DNA of 29,072 bases from an uncultured Eubacterium sp. (GTDB lineage: Bacteria; Bacillota; Clostridia; Peptostreptococcales; Anaerovoracaceae): positions 1 to 29,072 of the forward strand of contig CALCFD010000002.1 of assembly GCA_937900695.1 (NCBI GenBank). The letters are read 5' to 3'. Within the stretch, counting starts at the first letter, position 1. Every line of letters starts with the position of its first letter. Shown piece by piece: positions 16,292 to 24,675 of this stretch. A model generated the notes under the pieces. It worked only from the letters and a program-made list of their open reading frames with translations, searched no databases and had not been told where the DNA came from. A program made the translations under genes and the position numbers.

Positions 16292-17110
16292 ATGGAAAAC
16301 AAAGAATTTAAACAGATTTCTACTAATATTAGAAAAACAATTGTAGAAGCTGTACACGCGGCAGGTTCAGGACATCCAGGAGGATCACTTTCAGCTGCAG
16401 ATATAATGACTGTATTATATTTTGATGAAATGAATGTAGACCCACAAAATCCTAATATGGAAAATAGAGATAGATTCGTCCTATCAAAGGGACATGCGGC
16501 TCCTGTTTTATATGCAACATTAGCAGAAAGAGGATACTTCCCTCGTGAAGAAGTTTTAACTTTAAGAAAAATTGGTGGGAATTTCCAAGGACATCCTTGT
16601 AGAGATAAAGTTGCGGGTGTAGAAATGTCTACAGGTTCTTTAGGTCAGGGCTTTTCTGTTGCAGTAGGCATGGCACTAGCAGATAAATTAGATAAAAATG
16701 ATAGAAGGGTTTATGCACTTTTAGGAGATGGTGAAATTCAAGAAGGTATAATTTGGGAAGCTGCCATGTCAGCATCTCATTATGGATTAGCTAACTTAAC
16801 TGCTATTGTAGATTGGAATGGCCTTCAGATTGATGGTAAAAATGATGACGTTATGACAGTTAAGCCAATTGATGAAAAATTTAAAGCCTTTGGCTGGGAT
16901 GTTATTATGATTGATGGTCATGATTTTGATGAAATTAAAAAAGGATTTGCTCATGCAAGAAGTGTTACAGATAAACCAACTGTAATCATTGCAAAAACAC
17001 ATAAAGGTATGGGAGTTTCATTTATGAAGGACAATGCAGGTTGGCATGGTAAGGCTCCTAATGACGAACAGTTAGCAGAAGCTTTAAATGAAATCGGAGG
17101 TACATTATAA
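16292..17110 (+). CDS. Transketolase, N-terminal (TPP-binding) subunit
   Basis: The first half of a split transketolase of the non-oxidative pentose phosphate pathway, 272 residues. It carries GSGHPGG (H28), KGHAAP (H68) and the thiamine diphosphate/Mg motif beginning GDGEIQEG (145) and ending in WNG (N176). AGGAG precedes the ATG. The stop overlaps the start of the second half by one base (TAATG), which suggests coupled translation and equal amounts of the two subunits. Split transketolases are common in Clostridia and archaea; this is not a frameshifted single gene, because each half has its own start and expected ends. Confidence 0.95.
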   Translation: MENKEFKQISTNIRKTIVEAVHAAGSGHPGGSLSAADIMTVLYFDEMNVDPQNPNMENRDRFVLSKGHAAPVLYATLAERGYFPREEVLTLRKIGGNFQGHPCRDKVAGVEMSTGSLGQGFSVAVGMALADKLDKNDRRVYALLGDGEIQEGIIWEAAMSASHYGLANLTAIVDWNGLQIDGKNDDVMTVKPIDEKFKAFGWDVIMIDGHDFDEIKKGFAHARSVTDKPTVIIAKTHKGMGVSFMKDNAGWHGKAPNDEQLAEALNEIGGTL

Positions 17111-18045
17111 TGGCAGAAAAGATGGCGACAAGAGAGGCATATGGAAAAACTCTTGTGAAAATGGGTGCAGTTAAAGAAGATTTAGTAGTAATGGATGCAG
17201 ACCTTTCTGGTTCAACTAAAACTGGTGAATTTAAAAAAGTATATCCTGAAAGATTCTTTAATGTTGGTATTGCTGAACAGAACTTATATGCAGCAGCAGC
17301 AGGATTAGCACTTTCTGGTAAAACTGTATGTGCTTCAACATTTGCTATGTTTGCAGCAGGTAGAGCATTTGAAATTATAAGAAATTCTATTGGTTATACA
17401 AAAGCAAATGTAAAGGTTTGTGCTACTCATGCAGGTATTACAGTAGGTGAAGATGGTGCGAGTCATCAGACTTTTGAGGATTTAGCACTTATGAGAACTA
17501 TTCCAGGTATGGTAGTGGTAAATCCATGTGATGGGGTAAGTGCCCAGAAATTATTAGAACAGGTTATCGATATGCAAGGTCCTGCTTATGTTAGACTTGG
17601 AAGAGCTTCTGTTCCAGTATTTTATGACGAAGATGCACATCTTGAAATAGGTAAGGGTCATCAGTTAAAGGATGGTAAAGATTTAACTATTATTGCAACT
17701 GGTATTATGGTAAATGAAGCTATGATTGCGGCTGAAACTTTAGAAAAAGAAGACGGATTATCTGTAAGAGTTATTGATATGCATACCATTAAACCTCTTG
17801 ATGAAGAAATTATCATAAAGGCTGCTAAGGAAACAGGCAAGATTATAACTGCTGAAGAGCATTCTATTATTGGTGGTTTAGGTGCTGCAGTTTGTGAAGT
17901 AACAGCTGAAAATTGTCCATGTAAAGTTTTGAGAGTTGGCCAGCTTGACACTTATGGAGAATCAGGTAAACCTGAAGAATTAAAAGAAAAATATGGTATG
18001 AATGCCAAGGCTATTGTGAATAAAGTAAGAGGTGATCTTAAATAA
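17110..18045 (+). CDS. Transketolase, C-terminal subunit
   Basis: The second half of the split transketolase, 311 residues. It contains the pyrimidine-binding domain with the conserved glutamate in NVGIAEQN, which activates thiamine diphosphate, the FAMFAAGRAFE segment and GEDGASHQ, then the C-terminal transketolase domain. It begins at TAATG overlapping the first half and ends at a second TAATG overlapping ftsE. Length and motifs are complete. A DXS-like or 2-oxoacid dehydrogenase E1 subunit is excluded by the paired N-terminal gene. Confidence 0.95.
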   Translation: MAEKMATREAYGKTLVKMGAVKEDLVVMDADLSGSTKTGEFKKVYPERFFNVGIAEQNLYAAAAGLALSGKTVCASTFAMFAAGRAFEIIRNSIGYTKANVKVCATHAGITVGEDGASHQTFEDLALMRTIPGMVVVNPCDGVSAQKLLEQVIDMQGPAYVRLGRASVPVFYDEDAHLEIGKGHQLKDGKDLTIIATGIMVNEAMIAAETLEKEDGLSVRVIDMHTIKPLDEEIIIKAAKETGKIITAEEHSIIGGLGAAVCEVTAENCPCKVLRVGQLDTYGESGKPEELKEKYGMNAKAIVNKVRGDLK

Positions 18046-18755
18046 TGATAACTTTTGATCATGTAACAAAACGATATAGCAGTAATGTTGGACTTAAAGA
18101 CGTAAGTATACATATCAAAAAAGGTGACTTTGTATTTCTTGTAGGCCCTAGTGGAGCAGGAAAATCAACATTTATTAAATTAATTATGAAAGAAATAGAA
18201 GCTGATGAGGGAAGTATAACTGTTATGGGTCAAGAAGTGGTCAACTTGCCTAGCAGACTGCTTCCACAGCATAGAAGAAATATTGGTATGATATTCCAAG
18301 ATTTTAGATTACTGCCAAATAAGACAGTGTTTGAAAATGTAGCATTTGCTATGGAAATTGTACATAAATCTCCTAGACAGATAAGAAAACAGGTTCCAAG
18401 AGCGCTTAGTCTTATGGGCATCTCAAGTAAAGCTAATATGTTTCCTGATGAATTATCCGCAGGTGAGCAGCAAAGAGTTGCAATTGCAAGAGCTATTATA
18501 AATAAGCCTTCTGTGCTTATAGCTGATGAGCCTACTGGTAATCTAGATCCAGCTACAGCTTGGGAAATTATGACTTTGCTTGAAGAAATTAACAAAAGAG
18601 GTACTACTATAGTAATGGTAACTCATGCTAAAGATATCGTTGACAGGATGAATAAGAGAGTTGTTGCTATTGAGCAGGGACAAATTGTAAGAGATGATAT
18701 TGGTCAGTATGGTTACGGCAATGAAGATGGAAAGGGAGGTAATAAAGATGAATAA
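18045..18755 (+). CDS. ftsE: Cell division ATP-binding protein FtsE
   Basis: The ABC ATPase of FtsEX, which transmits ATP hydrolysis across the membrane to control peptidoglycan hydrolases. The 236 residues show Walker A GPSGAGKS (34-41), Q-loop FQDFRLL, signature LSAGEQQ (137-143), Walker B VLIADEP (157-163) and the switch histidine in VTHAKD. A glycine- and charge-rich tail (about 217-236) ends the protein; its codons encode the ribosome site of ftsX. The ATG overlaps the transketolase stop by one base, so expression is tied to the upstream metabolic genes. Confidence 0.95.
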   Translation: MITFDHVTKRYSSNVGLKDVSIHIKKGDFVFLVGPSGAGKSTFIKLIMKEIEADEGSITVMGQEVVNLPSRLLPQHRRNIGMIFQDFRLLPNKTVFENVAFAMEIVHKSPRQIRKQVPRALSLMGISSKANMFPDELSAGEQQRVAIARAIINKPSVLIADEPTGNLDPATAWEIMTLLEEINKRGTTIVMVTHAKDIVDRMNKRVVAIEQGQIVRDDIGQYGYGNEDGKGGNKDE

Positions 18756-19638
18756 ATTCTTTTATTCCCTTAAGCAGTCTTTAAAACAGATTAAGCGTAA
18801 CAAGGGTATGACTTTTACGTCTGTATTTGCCATTACAGCGATGCTTGTAATTTTAGGATTATTTATGATGGTAATTATAAATATAAACACAGCTGCTGAA
18901 ATGGTTAAAAATGATTATAATAATATAGAAGTATTTTTTAAGAATAATGTAAAAGAAAATCAAATCAAGAAAATTCAAAAAGATGTTTCTAAATGGAAAG
19001 AAGTTGACACTGTTAAGTATAGAACTAAGACAGAAGCTATTAAAATCTTAAAGGTTAGATGGGGTGAAAATGCATATTTATTAGATGGCTTATCATCAAA
19101 TCCACTTCCAAACTCTATAGTAATTACTGTAGACAATTTGGAAAAATCAGATCAGGTAGCTAAGGCTGCTGAAAAGATTAAAGGAGCAGAAGATGTAAAA
19201 TACTATAAGGATACTGTCAAAAAGCTTCTTAAGGCAACTAGAGGATTTCAGATTGCGGCTATTGTAATTATGGTATTTTTAATTGTAGTTTCTACAGTGG
19301 TGGTATCTAATACAATTAAGCTGACGGTATTTAATAGGTCTGATGAGATTGTAATTATGAAATATGTGGGTGCAACTAACTGGTTTATACGAGCTCCGTT
19401 TTTATTGGAAGGTATCATAATTGGTATTGTTTCAGCTTTATTATCGTCTGGTATAGTTACACTTATATATGAAAGCGTTTTAAAGGTTATAGGAGAGGAT
19501 ATTTTAGCTATTCTTTCAACACCAATGGTTCCTTTAGGATTTTTATCATATAACTTAGTATGGATCTTCTTAGCACTTGGTATTAGTATCGGTGCATGGG
19601 GTAGTATTATTTCTATGAGAAGATTTCTTGACAAATAA
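18748..19638 (+). CDS. ftsX: Cell division permease FtsX
   Basis: The membrane partner of FtsE, 296 residues: a basic N-terminus, helix 1 (about 22-46), an extracellular domain (about 47-170), then three helices near the C-terminus. This is the standard four-helix FtsX layout. The extracellular domain normally contacts the coiled coil of a peptidoglycan hydrolase or its activator. The frame is open upstream to an ATG at 18694. The ATG at 18748 is preferred because GGGAGGT lies seven bases before it, giving an 8-base overlap with ftsE and a normal MNKFFYSLKQ start. The next gene, 14 bases on, encodes the probable hydrolase partner. Confidence 0.95.
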   Translation: MNKFFYSLKQSLKQIKRNKGMTFTSVFAITAMLVILGLFMMVIININTAAEMVKNDYNNIEVFFKNNVKENQIKKIQKDVSKWKEVDTVKYRTKTEAIKILKVRWGENAYLLDGLSSNPLPNSIVITVDNLEKSDQVAKAAEKIKGAEDVKYYKDTVKKLLKATRGFQIAAIVIMVFLIVVSTVVVSNTIKLTVFNRSDEIVIMKYVGATNWFIRAPFLLEGIIIGIVSALLSSGIVTLIYESVLKVIGEDILAILSTPMVPLGFLSYNLVWIFLALGISIGAWGSIISMRRFLDK

Positions 19639-19652
19639 AGGAAGGTGACTTA

Positions 19653-20750
19653 ATGGGTAAAACTAAGAGAATTATCATTGCATTTGTTTGTTCAATAGCA
19701 TTAATAGGTACAAGTCTAGCAGTTCCTTATACAGTATTTGCAAAAGAAACTAAAGCTAGCTTAAATAAAAAAATTGAAAATGCTCAAAACAAAATAGATG
19801 CTAATAACAAAAAGAAAAATAAACTATCCAAAGAAGTGAGTAATCTAAAAGACGATATTGCTTCTGCTGAAGCACAACTAAATAAGCTATCTGATGAAGT
19901 TGATGCTGCTGAAATTAAATTAGCTAAACAAAAGAATAAGCTTGAAAAGGGAAATAAAGACTTAAATTCAAGATTGAGAAATATTTATAAAGGCGGCAGT
20001 ATGGGCTTTATTGATGTAATTTTTAGCTCAGATAATGTCTCAGACTTATTTTCAAATTTGGAAATGGTAAAATATATTTTCAAAAATGATAAAGCTGTTG
20101 TAGGTAAATTGAAAAAAGATTATAAGGAGATTTCAGTTCTTCAAAACTCTTTAAAGAAAAAAGAAAAAGCTTTAAATGCAAAGCAGAAAGAATTGAATGC
20201 TGATAAAGCGTCTTTGATGGCACAAAGTAAAAAACTTACTAAAAGTAATGCAGCTTTAGAAGAAGATATTGATCAGTGGAAGAAAGATTCTGCGGCTATT
20301 ACTGATAAAATTAACAGTGTAGTAGGCGGTGGTGGTGGTTACCAAGGCGAAAGCACTAGTGCTGCTGGTTTTAAATGGCCTGTCCCTGGACATAGAGGCA
20401 TATCTTCTCCATTTGGATATAGACTGCATCCAATTAAAGGACAATACATTTTACATGAAGGTATAGATATTCCAGCTCCATATGGTGTTCCAGTGGTTGC
20501 ATCAAAACCAGGTAAGGTTATATTAGCTAGTTGGTATTATGGCTTAGGAAATTGTGTAATTATTGACCACGGCGGTGGAGTAACTACTGTATATGGTCAT
20601 AATAGTAGCTTAGTTGTAAGTGCTGGACAGTATGTAAAACAGGGTCAAACTATTGCAAAAATTGGAAGTACAGGAAATTCAACAGGTAATCATTGTCACT
20701 TCGAAGTGCGTATAAATGGTTCACCTAGAAATCCTTTGAATTATTTATGA
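19653..20750 (+). CDS. Secreted coiled-coil M23 (LytM) endopeptidase, likely FtsEX partner
   Basis: A 365-residue exported protein with a signal peptide (about 1-30, cleavage after VFA). Long charged coiled coils (about 34-115 and 155-215) and a short glycine-rich linker follow. The C-terminal M23 peptidase domain runs from about residue 245 to 365. All zinc-type ligands are present: H268 and D272 (HEGID), and H347 and H349 (HCHFE), plus a histidine in YGHNS. The layout is that of EnvC, but E. coli EnvC has a degenerate, inactive LytM domain, so this protein may cut peptide cross-links itself. Position directly after ftsEX supports control by that complex. GGAAGGTGA precedes the ATG. Its stop overlaps the recJ start (ATGA). 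Confidence 0.92.
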   Translation: MGKTKRIIIAFVCSIALIGTSLAVPYTVFAKETKASLNKKIENAQNKIDANNKKKNKLSKEVSNLKDDIASAEAQLNKLSDEVDAAEIKLAKQKNKLEKGNKDLNSRLRNIYKGGSMGFIDVIFSSDNVSDLFSNLEMVKYIFKNDKAVVGKLKKDYKEISVLQNSLKKKEKALNAKQKELNADKASLMAQSKKLTKSNAALEEDIDQWKKDSAAITDKINSVVGGGGGYQGESTSAAGFKWPVPGHRGISSPFGYRLHPIKGQYILHEGIDIPAPYGVPVVASKPGKVILASWYYGLGNCVIIDHGGGVTTVYGHNSSLVVSAGQYVKQGQTIAKIGSTGNSTGNHCHFEVRINGSPRNPLNYL

Positions 20751-22381
20751 TGGATATTAATAGAGTAATTTTAGAATTATTGGATAAAAGAGGAATTAAC
20801 GGTGATGAAAACATACGTGAGTTTTTATCACCGAAGCCTTTATTGACTTATGATCCATTCCTTCTTAAAAATATGAAAGAAGGAGTGGATTTAATTTTAG
20901 ATAATGTAAATAAAAACAATAAAATATGTATATATGGCGACTATGATGCTGATGGTGTTACTTCAGTTAGTATTTTGATGGAAGTTTTTACAAAATTTAC
21001 TGATAATGTAACATATTATGTTCCAAGTCGCTTTGAGGAAGGCTATGGGTTAAATAAAGTTGCCATTAAAGAATTGCACGATGAAGGCATAAATTTGATT
21101 ATAACAGTTGATTGCGGCATCGTTTCTTTTGATGAGGTAGATTATGCAAAAGAACTCGGTATGGACATTATAGTAACTGATCATCATAGTTTAGGTGATA
21201 AGTTGCCTAATTGTTTAGTTATTAACCCAAAACAAGAAGGATGTAATTATCCTTTTAAGAGCTTAGCAGGTTGTGGAGTTTCGTTTAAATTATCTCAGGC
21301 ACTTCAAAGAACTTTAGATTTGCCTAAAAGTACTATCAATAGAGTTTTGGATTTAGTTGCTTTAGGTACTATAGGTGATGTTGTTCCTTTAGTTGATGAA
21401 AATAGAACTATGGTTAAATATGGCATGGCAGAAATGTTGTCTGGTAGAAGAGATGGATTAAACAAACTAATAAAAAAGACTGTAAAAGATACTAATAAAA
21501 TGACCTCTGAGAATATTTCTTACGGGATAGTTCCTCATTTAAATGCTGCAGGTCGTATGGAAAGTGCTAAGATTGGCATTGAATTATTTACAAGTAAAGA
21601 CGACATAATTCAAGATGAGAAAGTTGAAAAGCTTGTAGATCTTAATAAACAAAGAAAGCTTTTACAACAGGAAACATTTGAAAAATGCATAGATACTTAT
21701 GAAAAACAGTATACAGAATATGAATTTCCAATTATAAAAATGGATTATGCTCATGAAGGAATAACTGGTATTGTAGCTGGTAAGATGAAAGATTATTGTA
21801 ATAAGCCAGTTGCTATAGTTACTAAAGATGGTGAGAATTATAAAGGAACTTGCAGGAGTATAGAGGCTGTCGATATATATGAAGTTTTGAGTAAAGAAAG
21901 AAATCTATTTCTTAAATTTGGTGGCCACAGTAGTGCATGTGGATTTACGATTGAAGAGTCTAAGATAGATTTGTTACAAAATAACATCGAAAAGACGATG
22001 AGTAATATGGATATTGATAAGGAAGGCGATAGTTTTAAGTATGATTTAGTACTTAAAGGTGAGGATATTTCTTTAGATTTAGCGAAGGAACTTTTATTGC
22101 TAGAGCCTTTTGGTTGTGAAAATGAAAAGCCAACTTTTCTAATTAAAGATGTGATAGTAAAAGATATTATCTATATGGGGTCAAATAAAGAACATATGAA
22201 ATTTAAAGCTGAAATAAATGGTTATGGTAAGCTTGACTGTATATGTTTCAATTATACTCACATTTTTAAGTTTGATATTTACCAAGGCTGTATATTAGAT
22301 ATTGTGGGATCTTTTGATATTAATTACTGGAATGGTCGCGAGAAGCTTCAGTTTATGATAAATAATATTAAGTTATCATAG
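20747..22381 (+). CDS. recJ: Single-stranded-DNA exonuclease RecJ
   Basis: A 5'-3' single-strand exonuclease of recombination and mismatch repair. The 544 residues contain the DHH core, IYGDYDADGVTS (D65, D67, D69), VDCG, TDHHSLG (D145, H146, H147) and NAAGR, then the DHHA1 motif GGHSSACG, and end in the OB-like domain. It is near the short end of the family. Two adjacent ATGs (20747, 20750) are possible. Neither has a ribosome site, so translation probably depends on termination at the overlapping ATGA of the M23 gene. Pairing of recJ with a cell-wall hydrolase is unusual. No terminator follows; the next gene has its own promoter. Confidence 0.94.
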   Translation: MMDINRVILELLDKRGINGDENIREFLSPKPLLTYDPFLLKNMKEGVDLILDNVNKNNKICIYGDYDADGVTSVSILMEVFTKFTDNVTYYVPSRFEEGYGLNKVAIKELHDEGINLIITVDCGIVSFDEVDYAKELGMDIIVTDHHSLGDKLPNCLVINPKQEGCNYPFKSLAGCGVSFKLSQALQRTLDLPKSTINRVLDLVALGTIGDVVPLVDENRTMVKYGMAEMLSGRRDGLNKLIKKTVKDTNKMTSENISYGIVPHLNAAGRMESAKIGIELFTSKDDIIQDEKVEKLVDLNKQRKLLQQETFEKCIDTYEKQYTEYEFPIIKMDYAHEGITGIVAGKMKDYCNKPVAIVTKDGENYKGTCRSIEAVDIYEVLSKERNLFLKFGGHSSACGFTIEESKIDLLQNNIEKTMSNMDIDKEGDSFKYDLVLKGEDISLDLAKELLLLEPFGCENEKPTFLIKDVIVKDIIYMGSNKEHMKFKAEINGYGKLDCICFNYTHIFKFDIYQGCILDIVGSFDINYWNGREKLQFMINNIKLS

Positions 22382-22387
22382 ATTATC

Positions 22388-22416
22388 TTGACTGAAATAT
22401 TGGATAATGTTATAAT
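22388..22416 (+). promoter_or_regulatory. Consensus sigma-A promoter of yerC
   Basis: TTGACT (22388-22393), exactly 17 bases, TATAAT (22411-22416). The start is expected near 22423. Confidence 0.92.
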
Positions 22417-22451
22417 TGCTTTGCAGTGATAAAGCGCAGAAAGGAGTTCTT

Positions 22452-22754
22452 ATGGCATACGAATCCAAACTAAAATGCGAAGAAGTAGATGAATTATTTG
22501 AAGCAATATTGTCTTTAGAAAATGAAGAAGAATGTTACAGATTTTTTGAAGATATTTGTACAGTAAATGAACTTCATGCCATTGCACAGAGATTGCATGT
22601 GGCAAAATTACTAAACGACAAAAATACTTATAATGAAATTGAAGAGGTTACTAAGGCATCAACTGCAACAATTAGCAGGATTAATAAATGTCTTCAGTAC
22701 GGTGCTGATGGATATAAGATAGTATTAGAACGCAATAAAAAAACTAAGGATTAA
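22452..22754 (+). CDS. yerC: TrpR-like YerC/YecD-family DNA-binding protein
   Basis: A 100-residue small helical protein of the TrpR superfamily, YerC/YecD subgroup. The CTVNELHAIAQRLHVAKLL stretch and the helix-turn-helix around EEVTKASTATISRINKCLQYG match this family. Tryptophan-repressor function is not implied; YerC proteins have no agreed target. The open frame extends upstream to 22416, but that codon lies inside the promoter -10. The ATG at 22452 has AAGGAG five bases upstream. It stands alone between a consensus promoter and a strong terminator, so it is probably well and independently expressed. Confidence 0.88.
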   Translation: MAYESKLKCEEVDELFEAILSLENEEECYRFFEDICTVNELHAIAQRLHVAKLLNDKNTYNEIEEVTKASTATISRINKCLQYGADGYKIVLERNKKTKD

Positions 22755-22809
22755 TGATGTATACCCATAATCTTGGACACGTTAATATTTAATTTTATAA
22801 GTTTAACTC

Positions 22810-22856
22810 AAATGGATGCTAGCCTGTATTGAACAGGTGGCATCCATTTTGTTTTT
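22810..22856 (+). terminator. Rho-independent terminator after yerC
   Basis: A 10-bp outer stem (22810-22819 with 22840-22849) plus a 5-bp inner stem (22823-22827 with 22833-22837), then TTTTGTTTTT. A weaker 7-bp hairpin with a T6 run follows at 22868-22891. Confidence 0.88.
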
Positions 22857-22981
22857 GCTTGTATTCTTATGCTTTATTAAGCATATTTTTTATCTGCTTA
22901 AAATTTGGACTTAATGATAAATCATAAGAAATGATTTCAATTGTACACATTCCAATTTAAACTCATAACTATAGCGCATAT

Positions 22982-23021
22982 AAAAATACCCTCCTTACTA
23001 GATTGTCCAGTAAAGAGGGTA
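22982..23021 (-). terminator. Rho-independent terminator after recN
   Basis: A 7-bp plus 5-bp stem with one mismatch (22987-22999 with 23009-23021), followed on the minus strand by TTTTT. It lies about 30 bases past the recN stop. Confidence 0.85.
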
Positions 23022-23049
23022 CATATTATAATTTCCTGAGTTTTTATTT

Positions 23050-24660
23050 TTACTTAATTAAAGATTTAGCGTTTTCTATTGCTATATCTGTGATTTCATC
23101 ACCACTTAAAAGTCTTGCAATTTCCTGTATTTTTTCAGATTCAGTTAGATGCTTAACTTCAGTTTTAGTGTTAAATCCAAGAGTAGTTTTTATGATTTTA
23201 TAATTGTGATTACCAAGTGCTGCAATCTGTGGTAAGTGAGTAATGGCAATAATTTGGTGTTTATTTGAAATTTCAAGTAATTTCTTACCAACTACATTGG
23301 CAGCTTGCCCACTTATACCACTATCTATTTCATCGAAAATCATAGTTCCAATTCCATCATATTCACCAACGATGTTTTTAAAAGCAAGCATAATTCTAGA
23401 CATTTCGCCACCTGAAGCAATCTTTGAAAGTGGTTTTAATGGTTCACCAAGATTTGTGCTAATTAAAAACTCAACTTTATCAATACCATTTGCAGTATAT
23501 TTATCCATCTTAGTAACTTGCATTTTAACTTTTACACTAGAAAAGTTAAGATCGTTTAATTCATTTTGGATCTTTTCCTCTAAGGTTGCAGCGCTTCTTT
23601 TTCTCAATTCTGAAAGAGCTTCAGTTGAAGACTTTAACATTTCACCTATACGCTCTTGTTCGATATTCATGCTACTAAGATCTGAATCAACATTGTTGAT
23701 TTTATTTATATTTGCTTTTAATTTATCTGCGTATAATAAGATGTCTTCGATACTTCCATTATATTTGCGTTTTAAAGCATTTATAATTTCAAGTCTCTCT
23801 ACTAATGTGTCTATATTATCTGCAGAGTAGGTTAATCTATCCCTAACTCTTCTAACATTGCTAATTGTGTCATCTAACCTATAATAAACATCTGAAAATT
23901 CATATTCTAACTCAGACGCTTCTTTAGATAATCCTTTGATGTTTCTTAGAGCGTTTTGAATAGCAGTAAGATGAGAAAGTATTGAATTTTCATCATTTGT
24001 ACATAGTAAGTAGGCTTGTTGAAAGCCGTTATATATCTTTTCTTTGTTTTGTTCTTCAATTAACCTTTCAGATAATTCAACATCTTCACCTGGTTGTAGA
24101 TTTGCAGCTAGAATTTCATCAAGCTCATATTGCATAAGCTCTTTTTTTGAATTATATTCAGCTACAAGTTTTTTTTGTTTTGCAATATGTGATGAAATAT
24201 CACGATAGTTATAGTAAAGTTCAGATACTTTTTCCTTGTAAGGTGTTATAGTGTTTTTTTCGTACTTGTCGATTAAATCTATATGACCTTCAGGATTTAA
24301 AAGTGACTGATTATCATATTGTCCGTGAATGTCAGCAATCTTTGTTGTAAGTTCATGAAGCTGCGAAAGACTCACTATTTCACCATTGATTTTGCATATG
24401 TTTTTACCATTTGTAGTTAGCTCTCTTGTTATAACATATTCTGTATGAAGATATTCAGCAACCATTTGGATAACTGCTTTTTCTGCACCAGTTCTAATGT
24501 AAGAAGAATCCGCTCTACTTCCTAAAGCTAAGCTCATGGCTTCTACAACTATAGATTTACCAGAGCCAGATTCACCGGTTATAATATTAAGTCCTTTGTT
24601 GAAATTAATTTCGGCATCTTCAATTATAGCAAAGTTCTTGATACTTAAATGATTTATCAT
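23050..24660 (-). CDS. recN: DNA repair protein RecN
   Basis: An SMC-like ATPase that gathers broken DNA ends during double-strand-break repair. The 536 residues begin with an ABC half-site (GESGSGKS, 29-36). Two coiled-coil arms follow in the middle (about 145-380), and the second half-site comes last, with signature IASGGEMSR and Walker B MIFDEIDSGISG. It is slightly shorter than usual (about 550-570), probably in the arms. GAGGT lies five bases before the ATG. It starts 15 bases after argR, the order commonly seen in Firmicutes. No SOS-like box precedes it; its only visible promoter is that of argR. Confidence 0.96.
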   Translation of the reverse strand: MINHLSIKNFAIIEDAEINFNKGLNIITGESGSGKSIVVEAMSLALGSRADSSYIRTGAEKAVIQMVAEYLHTEYVITRELTTNGKNICKINGEIVSLSQLHELTTKIADIHGQYDNQSLLNPEGHIDLIDKYEKNTITPYKEKVSELYYNYRDISSHIAKQKKLVAEYNSKKELMQYELDEILAANLQPGEDVELSERLIEEQNKEKIYNGFQQAYLLCTNDENSILSHLTAIQNALRNIKGLSKEASELEYEFSDVYYRLDDTISNVRRVRDRLTYSADNIDTLVERLEIINALKRKYNGSIEDILLYADKLKANINKINNVDSDLSSMNIEQERIGEMLKSSTEALSELRKRSAATLEEKIQNELNDLNFSSVKVKMQVTKMDKYTANGIDKVEFLISTNLGEPLKPLSKIASGGEMSRIMLAFKNIVGEYDGIGTMIFDEIDSGISGQAANVVGKKLLEISNKHQIIAITHLPQIAALGNHNYKIIKTTLGFNTKTEVKHLTESEKIQEIARLLSGDEITDIAIENAKSLIK

Positions 24661-24675
24661 GTTTTACCTCTAAAT

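Noticed and set aside
16292..18045. Transketolase split by a frameshift
   Set aside because: Each half has its own start and a normal boundary, the junction is a TAATG overlap, and split transketolases are standard in Clostridia.
19248..19634. 128-codon minus-strand open frame opposite ftsX
   Set aside because: Shadow of the real gene; no start signal or promoter.
22892..22981. A small RNA between the yerC and recN terminators
   Set aside because: Only a weak 7-bp AT-rich hairpin (22919-22937) and no promoter or own terminator; nothing more than AT-rich spacer.
23243..23830. 195-codon plus-strand open frame opposite recN
   Set aside because: Antisense shadow of a well-conserved gene with intact motifs; translation resembles no protein family.
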